Shown one piece after another: positions 1 through 5,304 of a DNA stretch of 5,304 nucleotides. The notes under the pieces were generated by a model. It made no database searches and had not been told where the DNA came from. It worked only from the letters and a program-made list of their open reading frames with translations. Each line of letters begins with the position of its first letter. Position 1 is the first letter of the stretch. A program made the translations under genes and the position numbers. The stretch comes from an uncultured Chloroflexaceae bacterium (lineage in GTDB: Bacteria > Chloroflexota > Chloroflexia > Chloroflexales > Chloroflexaceae): assembly GCA_937141995.1 (NCBI GenBank), contig CAKZQX010000890.1:1-5304 (forward strand), given 5' to 3'.

Positions 1-3000
1 ACCAGTTGCACAATTACTTCATAAAAGCTCGGCTTTTCGCCACCCTCTGGTGTTTCAGAGTACTCATACTTCTCACCCGTATAGGCCACCTGCATCAGTT
101 CGATGTTTTCGTTGCCTACCTGCAAAAAACCCCGCCCGGGCATCCCACTAGGGAGAAACGCTGCATCAGAGCGGCGTAACATCTCCCGGCTGGTATTAAT
201 GCCTTCAACCCGCAGACAGACGCGAAATTTAATGTTTGCGCGCATCTGATCGGACACCTCGGTTGGGCGTTGCGCGGCCAGCAGTAAACTGACACCCAGC
301 GAGCGCCCCAACCCTGTAATTCGATCCAGTTCATTGCGGAATTCCGGGTTGTCAGTGATCATCTCAGCATACTCATCAATAATAATGAGAAGATGCGGGT
401 AAGAAACCTTTTTATGCAAGCCTTTTGCGCGATATTCGACGATATCTTTTACGTCATTCTGTGCATTAAGTTTCTGTCGTCGCTGCATTTCAGCATTGAT
501 CGCCGTAAACATGCGTTGCACGCCCACCCGATTCAGGTTCGTAATCATATCAACACAGTGTGGGAGACGTTTAAATGGTTCAAACGCCCCGCCACCTTTA
601 TAATCAACCAGCACAAAGTTAAGAATCGTGGGTGAATAGTTGAGCGCTAACCCGACAATCAAGGTCATCAATAGTTCCGATTTGCCGGAACCGGTACCGC
701 CGGCAATCATCCCATGCACCCCGTCCTGTTTTGCCTCCAGGTGGAGCGGGCGGGGACGATTGCCCGAGACAACCCCGATCGTCACCTTGAGCCAATCTGC
801 CTGCGCTGGCTCAATACTTCTGGCCCATTGCTGACGGGTGATCGTCTCCAGACGATCCAAAAAGGTCTGATTGAGTTCCAGCCGATGCTCACGTGCCAGC
901 AACTGTTTCAATAATACTGCCTTGGGTAGCGCATCCACCCGCGTCGGCTTGTTATAGATCCGTCCCGACCTGGCGATATGTTCTTGCATATAGAACGCAA
1001 GTTGATCTAGCTCTTTCACCTCATTTGCCGTGGCTCCATCACCACGCTGCAAATCCAGCGGTACTGCGACCTGAAAACTCAACGGCTGGCGGCCAATTTT
1101 GGTATATCCCCGCCCCGGAATATCATTGATATCCGGCACCGTGCCACCGACGATAGCCCGGTATTCGCTAGGATCAGTTAATTTCAGGGTAAAGCGCTCG
1201 GTAAAGAGGCTATAAACCTGGTTCGACAGGTTGCCCAGATGATTAACCGAGATTACAAAGTGAATACCATAGGCGCGCGATTGCCGCGCCAGCGTGACAA
1301 ACTTATCCAACACACTCTCAACATCGTCGTCCTGGTTACCAAAGGTCTCGACAAACTCAACAAAATTGTCAATTGCCATTATGACCGCTGGTTGAACCGC
1401 ATCGGGATGAGCCTGGTTATACTGGTAGATATCAGGCAGTCCCGCGTTGCTGAGAATAGTTTTCCGTTTTTCGATGAGATCTTCCAACACGCGCAATAGT
1501 TGTTCGACCCGCTCCTCGTATCCCTCGGCATCAGGGATGATCAACGCCCCCACATGCGGTAGTTTCGCCAGGACACCCAGATTCCGCCCGCCTAAGTCCA
1601 GAATATACATATGCAAATGGTTAGGCGAGTGGGTCGCCGCCAGGCTGACAATCAAAGTGCGAATAAACGTGGTCTTGCCCCATCCCGACGCACCAAATAC
1701 GACAGCGTGTCCCCGGGACAAATCAACGATTAATGGTAATTGTTGGGCGGCATAGGGATTGTCAATCAACCCGACCACTGGGCGCACAGCATATATCTTC
1801 CAATCTAGCGGATCAATCCATCCCACATTCCCGGTGAGCCACTGGTTTACCGCAGGATTCAACGTCAGTTCGGTTTCGCGTGCGCGACCCAATAGAATAT
1901 GATCAGTACCAACTAGATACTCTTCCGAGGTAACAGCGCTGATCTCCGGATCAGCAGCAACAAGCAGTTCGGATAACGCGAGTTGCGTTGGGAGAAAATC
2001 TGGCCAGGGTGCATGCTGTTTCTTGATACCCAACTGTTGGGCCATCGTTGCTAAAAGATCGATCAGCACTTTATAGAGTTCCCGTGGTTCTTGCTCTTGG
2101 AAAGTAACATCACCGTCATGACGATCCGTCCAGATGACCTTTGCCTTCGAGGCTTGGCCATCATCGCTATACTGTTCGCTGGTATACGCGACCTGGATCA
2201 ACTCGATTGCGTCATTGCCCACTTGCATATAGCCCCGTCCAGGTGTGTCAGTTGGCAAGAAGGCCGCATCAGAACGCCGCAGCATCTCCCGGCTTTCGCC
2301 CGGGGTCTCAACCTGTAAACAGATGCGTAACTTGATATTTGAACGCATTTGATCGGTGATACCGCTGGGGCGTTGTGCCGTCAGAATCAGTGAGACACCT
2401 TGCGCATGCCCAACCCGTGTAATGTTCTCAAGTTGCGCTTTGTAGTCCGCATGGTTGGCAATCATCTCAGCAAACTCGTCGATTATGATGAAAAGATAGG
2501 GATACGGATGGTGCGTCTGGTGTAACCCTTTCTTGCGATAGTCAACGATATTTTTAGTGCCGGTTTCAGCGTTGAGCGCCTGACGCCGTTTCAGCGCGGA
2601 TTGAATGACCGTGAACATACGGTTGACACTATCACCGTCTGGATTGGTAATAATATTAACGCAGTGTGGCAGGGTTCTAAATTCGCTAAAGGCACCACCA
2701 CCTTTATAATCGACCAGCACTAGATTGAGCGTATCTGGCCCATAGATGAGCGCTAACCCGATAATCAGGGTGGTGAGCAATTCGGACTTGCCCGAATCAG
2801 TTGTTCCCGCGATGAGCGCATGGACGCCATCAAAACGTGCTGCAAAGTGTAGTACCCGGTCACGACCACCAACGCCTCTCCCAAGCGGCACTTTCAGCCA
2901 ATCCGCCTGCTCAGCCGTCGCGTGCTGGTGCCAAGACTGCCGGCTTGCCGCAGTCAGTGCAGCAAGCCACGTTTGTCCATCCAGTCCAAGTTTAAACCAA

Positions 3001-5304
3001 CGGCTGAATACATCGCGGTAGAGTACCTGAGTAGGTAACGCCTCAATGCGCACAGGTTGATGTCCACCTTGTTCATCCGGTGGCAAGGCGGAAACCATCC
3101 GTACACCCAAGTCACGAATCCGGGTTGTCTCATCACGGAGCCGCAGTTCAGGCTGCGCAACCCTGGTGAAGAGCGCGATTTGATAAGACAGGAGCAGACT
3201 ATTCTTGTTCCGGAAATACCCGCGCCCTGGGATTTCTCCGGGCGGGTTGACCATTTTTCCCAGCACTTTGCTATAATCACTCGAATCAGCCAGGTTCAGC
3301 GTTAGTCGTTGCGTGAACTGTCCATAAAGTTTACTTACCAACGCATCGGGACGACTACATGACGCAACAAAATGTAGTCCACAAGGAGTACCCTGACGCG
3401 TCAATAGCGCGAATGCCTCCAACGCATCATCTGAATCCTCTAGCCTTCCCTGAGAATCGGTAAAGGTATGGATCAACTCATCAATGTTATCAATCAACAC
3501 CACAATTGTCGGGAGGGGCGTATCTGGGTGAGCGGTATTATAATCCATTAATGTGGCGGTACAGGCTTCTTGAAGCAGCAATTGACGCGTATTCAGCAAT
3601 GCTTCAAGCTCACGCAGCAAATGATGAACACGTTGGGTATAGTCACGCTTGTTAATGGTAATGTAGGTACCAACATGCGGGAGGGCATCGAGCATCTCCA
3701 GGCTGCGCCCCTCCAGGTCAAAGAGATGGAGGTGGAGCTCACGGGGGCTATGGGTAGCAGTAAGACTCACCGCGAGTGAGCGCAGAAAGCTGGTTTTGCC
3801 CCATTTGGTGGCCCCATAAATAATGGTGTGTCCATGTGTGAGATCAATCTCTAGTGGTAACCACCGTCCAGTTGCAACATCATCTATCAGACCAACCGCC
3901 ACACGCAGAGCCGTCTCGCCCCAGACGACAGGCGACCAGTGACCCGCGTCGTTGAGCCACTGCCGCAGAGCCGGGACAATCGGCTGCGGTGTATGTCCAG
4001 CTTCGTCAGGGTAGCTGCACGGTACCTCGTCCAAAAGCGAGACAAGTTCAGGGAGCGGTGGGGTCCAGGAGGCGTGGAGGGGTTCACCGGCGTTGAGGCT
4101 GCGTGTGACCGCGACGATGGCATCACTAAAGCGCGACCAGGACTGTGTGCCCTCTGCTGAAGTCGTTTTGAACGGTTTCCCGGAGTAGGCGACTTGGATG
4201 TGTTCATATGAGTTATTGCTGAACTTGATATATCCTCGTCCTGGCGCAACACCATCGCGCCGGAGATTGACACGCAGGCGGATCCCTTCCAAGACCTGAC
4301 CAACCAGGCTACTCGGCAGGCGGGTGCCGAGCAGTAAATGAAAACCAGGTCGCCGACCAGCACGTATGATCGTGTCTAGCTCATTACTAAGACTCGGCAG
4401 GTCATGGAGGAGATCCGTTCCCTCGCTGACAATAATCATCAGATGGGGCATAGGATCATTCTGATGAAACCCTTTCTTATGATAGGCAATGATGTCGTGG
4501 CACCCAGTTGTAGCTAAACGTTGCTGACGGCGGTCCAGTTCAACCCGCAGTAACACAAAGAGCCGTTGGATCGCTCCGGTATCCAGGCCAGTAACAACGT
4601 CCACACAATGGGGCAAACCCTCAACCTGACGCAGCATGCCGCCATCTTTATAATCTACCAGGACAAACTGGAGGACATGCGGGTCATACTGTAGAGCCAG
4701 GCTCAAAGCCAGGCTGAGCAAAAATTCAGACTTCCCCGAACCCACCCCACCAGCCACCGCCAGATGAGCACTACCTTGACTTGCATCTGCATTCAACTGG
4801 ATAGTACACATCCGCTCGTTCGTCCCGACACCGATAGCGGCTTTCGGCCAACACACCTGCACAGGATCACGACTAGCCTTCCAGTGATGCTGCACCATGG
4901 CACACAATGCTGCCCACGAGCGCGGATCGAAATCAGGTGTGTTACGTACCAGTAGATCCTGAAGCGTTATATCAACGGGCAAGTTCTGCGCTGGCGGAAG
5001 CCGTGTTGATTTGCGTGTATCGCCAATCCCTGGCGACCAGTCATGCTCGACAACAAAAGGTGCTGCATCATCCTCGTGCTGTGCTGTGGTTGCCGGTGGT
5101 GGGTACCAGACCAGGTCAAATGTATCCTGTTGGATGCCACTCAAAACCGGACATTGTTCTGCGGGTAGATTCCGCATCAAGTAGTTAAATAATAACGGAA
5201 TGGTAACATAACCATCCCAGTCTTGTGCCGCCGGAGCTTCTCCACGCAGGGCACATAGCATATGGTAGGTCATCACGCCATGACCAAGCGCCGGATCTTC
5301 TTTC
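1..5304 (-). CDS. Giant caspase-like/FtsK-SpoIIIE (EssC-type) multi-ATPase fusion protein, partial at both ends
   Basis: One frame is open over the full window, 1767 codons without a stop, and all recognisable domains lie in it in the same register. Residue 1 is the codon 5303-5301. Order: end of a caspase-like domain (residues 1-67), Pro-rich linker (68-107), ATPase D1 (108-378), D2 (468-715), D3 (756-1042), D4 (1176-1417), D5 (1459-1743) and the start of another linker. P-loop lysines are at residues 191, 503, 839, 1210 and 1541. EssC and EccC of type VII secretion carry three such domains behind two membrane helices; here there are at least five, and no hydrophobic helix long enough to span a membrane is seen. 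The family suggests an ATP-driven protein translocase or remodeller coupled to a protease; substrate and role are unknown. Neither start codon nor stop is in the window. The ATPase assignment is secure; the function is inferred. Confidence 0.95.
3..74 (-). other. Start of linker after D5
   Basis: Residues 1744-1767. A short acidic turn region with SETPEGGEKP, then SFYEVIVQL. The latter aligns with the ELYKVLIDLL helix that follows D3, indicating that the chain continues into another linker and probably a sixth, D2/D4-like ATPase. The reading frame is still open where the window ends. Confidence 0.7.
75..929 (-). other. ATPase domain D5: FtsK/EssC core type, canonical
   Basis: Residues 1459-1743. 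Lead-in ALLKQLL-type helix, ADWLKVTIG, then DGVHGMIAG. Walker A is the textbook GGTGSGKSE (675-701, Lys at residue 1541). VDYKGGGAF (about 579-605), LPHCVDMITN, the RRQKLNAQ helix and DIVEYRAKG follow. Walker B is complete: LLIIIDEYAEM (about 360-392). The later core shows LLAAQRPTEVSDQM, SREMLRRSDAAFLP and MPGRGFLQVG, ending at IELMQVAYTG. By eye it is more than half identical to D3 and keeps the usual Gly in the P-loop where D3 has Asp. Of the five domains it looks the most likely to hydrolyse ATP. A D2/D4-like partner is expected downstream of it, below position 1. Confidence 0.95.
930..1052 (-). other. Inter-module linker D4-D5
   Basis: Residues 1418-1458 follow the last D4 strand. They contain a predicted helix, ANEVKELDQLAFYMQEHIA, then RIYNKPTRVDA leading to D5. 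The equivalent D2-D3 linker (about 3039-3158) has RLRDETTRIRDLGVRM and then PVRIEA in the same places, so this joint is also part of the repeated module. The helix is the right size to pack on a neighbouring ATPase, but no function can be assigned. Confidence 0.6.
1053..1778 (-). other. ATPase domain D4: EssC/EccC second/third-domain type
   Basis: Residues 1176-1417. It opens with VVGLIDNPYAAQQLPL, close to the VGLvDdP-QrQ pattern of EssC/EccC. Walker A is GASGWGKTT (1668-1694, Lys at residue 1210). Then come VSLAATHSP, LDLGGRNL and LPHVG. Walker B is VIMAIDN (1365-1385), with Asn after the Asp as in D2 and no catalytic Glu at that place. HFVISVNHL and the RFTLKLTDPSEY strand follow, then IPGRGYTKIG. 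D4 is a clear paralogue of D2, with its P-loop 707 codons further along the chain. By analogy with the family, ATP binding is expected and strong hydrolysis is doubtful. Confidence 0.93.
1779..2177 (-). other. Inter-domain linker D3-D4
   Basis: Residues 1043-1175. After the last D3 strand there is a charged segment (WTDRHDGD, then EQEPRELYKVLIDLL) forming a likely amphipathic helix, followed by a Pro-containing bridge with PWPDFLP, and a segment LLGRARETELTLNPAVNQWL leading into D4. No known separate domain was recognised. It is longer than the D1-D2 linker (133 against 89 residues), which explains most of the difference in spacing between successive modules. Confidence 0.6.
2178..3038 (-). 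other. ATPase domain D3: FtsK/EssC core type, intact Walker B
   Basis: Residues 756-1042. Lead-in LPTQVLYRDVF, then ADWLKVPLG and DGVHALIAG. Walker A is GTTDSGKSE (2781-2807, Lys at residue 839), with Asp where the family usually has Gly (GxTGSGKS). Next come VDYKGGGAF (about 2685-2711), LPHCVNIITN, the RRQ helix and NIVDYRKKG. Walker B is complete: LFIIIDEFAEM (2463-2495). The post-Walker-B part contains LTAQRPSGITDQM, a probable sensor or arginine-finger region, then SREMLRRSDAAFLP and TPGRGYMQVG. DYKGGG with LPHC marks the EssC/EccC branch; the DNA pumps FtsK and SpoIIIE have DPK. This is one of two domains in view with a full set of catalytic motifs. Confidence 0.94.
3039..3158 (-). other. 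Inter-module linker D2-D3
   Basis: Residues 716-755. A basic/acidic helical stretch (RLRDETTRIRDLGVRM), then SALPPDEQGGHQPVRIEA before the D3 lead-in. It ends the first module and starts the second, matching the D4-D5 linker in place and length (40 against 41 residues). Confidence 0.6.
3159..3902 (-). other. ATPase domain D2: EssC/EccC second/third-domain type
   Basis: Residues 468-715. It starts with VAVGLIDD, matching the VGLvDdP lead of EssC/EccC downstream domains, then LPLEIDL and GHTIIYGATKWGKTSF. The Walker A is GATKWGKT (3792-3815, Lys at residue 503). LPHVG follows at about 3666-3680. The Walker B is TIVVLIDN (3486-3509), in which Asn takes the place usually held by the catalytic Glu; the later IDEL residues may or may not compensate. 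The end carries the motif IPGRGY before the last strand. D2 and D4 share VSL-ATHSP, YN-AHPD and the RLTL/RFTL strand. Paired with D1, it makes the first module. In EssC/EccC, domains of this class bind ATP and often act as regulatory or substrate-docking units. Confidence 0.92.
3903..4169 (-). other. Inter-domain linker D1-D2
   Basis: Residues 379-467 join D1 to D2. The stretch includes a helical part (FSDAIVAVTRSLN), a Pro-rich segment (WTPPLPELVSLLDEV) and a short LRQWLNDAG helix just before D2. The equivalent linker between D3 and D4 has a comparable order: a helix, P-W-P-D-FLP, then VNQWLTGN. In EccC the linker after the first ATPase contacts its active site and keeps it inhibited. Whether these linkers act the same way cannot be read from sequence. 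Confidence 0.65.
4170..4982 (-). other. ATPase domain D1: FtsK/EssC core type, degenerate
   Basis: Residues 108-378. The domain opens with the helix LQDLLVRN and a W-containing lead-in as in D3 and D5. It has an intact Walker A, GGVGSGKSE (4725-4751, Lys at residue 191), then VDYKDGG (about 4632-4652), LPHCVDVVTGLD and a helical region with DRRQQ. At the Walker B position the strand reads LMIIVSEGTD (4413-4442), where D3 and D5 read IIIDE, so the Walker B Asp is Ser although the next Glu remains. The AQRP motif of D3 and D5 is replaced by GTRLP. About 18 residues between the RV strand and APGRGY are missing, including the S-R-E-M-L-R-R segment. D1 probably binds nucleotide but is a poor or inactive hydrolase. 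A structural or regulatory role is inferred. Confidence 0.9.
4983..5102 (-). other. Pro-rich, low-conservation linker between caspase-like domain and first ATPase
   Basis: Residues 68-107 begin with three prolines and continue with an acidic stretch (HEDDAA, around residues 76-81) and further Pro, Gly and charged residues. No hydrophobic segment is present, so this is not the pair of membrane helices that precede the ATPases in EssC or EccC. It looks like a flexible tether that places the protease next to the ATPase array. No independent start or ribosome-binding site convincingly separates the two parts. Confidence 0.6.
5103..5303 (-). other. C-terminal part of a caspase-like (peptidase C14) domain
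   Basis: Residues 1-67 match the usual end of bacterial caspase-like domains. The hallmark is GHGVMTYHMLCALRGEA (residues 7-23), equivalent to the common pattern GHGvFTy-LLeGLrGeA. It is followed by DWDGYVT (28-34) in place of the usual D-DGyVt, an L-x-NYL helix (38-42) where family members have elxdYv, and then QCPVLSG (50-56), the usual Q-Pv-sG before the last strand TFDLVWY (61-67). In this family the catalytic His and Cys lie in the preceding p20-like part, which is encoded above position 5304 and cannot be checked. Activity therefore remains open. The assignment comes from pattern recognition of a short segment. The chief alternative is a related CHAT or other C14-clan fold. Confidence 0.78.

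Larger units (their letters stand above)
3..4982 (-). repeat. Tandem internal repeat of two-ATPase modules (2.5 copies visible)
   Basis: The odd-type P-loop lysine codons are at 4731, 2787 and 681, giving spacings of 648 and 702 codons. The even-type ones are at 3795 and 1674, a spacing of 707 codons. Both domain kinds and all linkers recur in the same order. Similarity is also visible in DNA: the segment 592-614 (coding LVDYKGG) matches 2698-2720 with one mismatch and 4642-4664 with a few more, and 641-655 is identical to 2747-2761. Overall divergence shows an old duplication, not a recent or assembly-induced one. Copies two and three are closer to each other than to copy one. Confidence 0.88.

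Noticed and set aside
599..604. TATAAT hexamers at 599-604, 2705-2710 and 4649-4654, resembling -10 promoter boxes
   Set aside because: Each is the complement of the codons for the conserved Asp-Tyr-Lys motif at equivalent places in D5, D3 and D1. The repetition is explained by the protein, and no matching -35 box or downstream gene exists.
2954..3280. A 108-codon open frame on the minus strand, and an overlapping plus-strand frame at 3057-3305
   Set aside because: Both are shadows of the D2-D3 part of the large gene. Neither shows family features, and the true frame is conserved across them.
3887..4363. A 158-codon open frame on the minus strand in another register
   Set aside because: It overlaps D1 and the D1-D2 linker in a different frame. 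Its translation is rich in Ser, Arg and Thr with no recognisable motif, while the main frame carries conserved ATPase sequence here.
4425..4427. Possible sequencing error behind the Ser in place of Asp in the D1 Walker B
   Set aside because: D1 also differs at AQRP and lacks about 18 residues nearby while the frame is kept, so the domain as a whole looks diverged and one miscalled base would not explain it.
1..5304. DNA translocase FtsK/SpoIIIE proper
   Set aside because: The core domains carry DYKGGG and LPHC in place of the DPK-type motif, five ATPases are present instead of one, and no membrane region is seen. The gamma domain could only lie outside the window.
1..5304. CRISPR array, tRNA, rRNA, transposon ends or terminator hairpin
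   Set aside because: No short direct repeats with spacers, no RNA-gene-like segments and no terminal inverted repeats were seen. Coding sequence fills the window.

Overview
The window lies entirely inside one very large protein-coding gene on the minus strand. The frame whose codons end at 5303 and every third base below it is open across the whole window: 1767 consecutive codons with no stop. Both gene ends lie outside. I translated the frame line by line, and it reads as conserved protein throughout. There is no intergenic space, RNA gene, CRISPR array, mobile element or credible promoter or terminator here.

From N-terminus (high coordinates) to C-terminus (low coordinates), the protein shows these parts: the C-terminal end of a caspase-like (peptidase C14) domain (about 5103-5303); a short Pro-rich linker; then five P-loop ATPase domains of the FtsK/SpoIIIE superfamily, EssC/EccC type. 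The ATPases alternate between two kinds. D1, D3 and D5 are FtsK-core type, with a P-loop ending GKSE and a DYK(G/D)GG signature. D2 and D4 resemble the second and third ATPase domains of EssC/EccC, with a WGKT P-loop and Walker B ending in Asp-Asn. Each odd/even pair forms a module of about 650-700 residues. Two full modules and the first half of a third are visible, and a sixth ATPase probably follows below position 1.

The ATPases look like those of type VII secretion systems (DYKGGG, LPHC, PGRG, VGLID motifs), not the chromosome pump FtsK (DPK motif). However, no transmembrane segment or FHA domain lies between the caspase end and D1, so the visible part looks soluble. The first ATPase, D1, is partly degenerate, while D3 and D5 keep intact catalytic motifs.

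The host cannot be fixed from one gene. Base composition is moderate, roughly 50-55% GC by eye. Caspase-like domains joined to large NTPases are most common in developmentally complex bacteria such as Chloroflexota, cyanobacteria and some actinobacteria. My best guess is Chloroflexota, at low confidence. The main point of interest is a caspase-like protease joined in one polypeptide to a tandem array of at least five EssC-like ATPases. It may be a protease regulated or fed by a translocase motor, for example in a conflict or programmed-death system. That role is inference.
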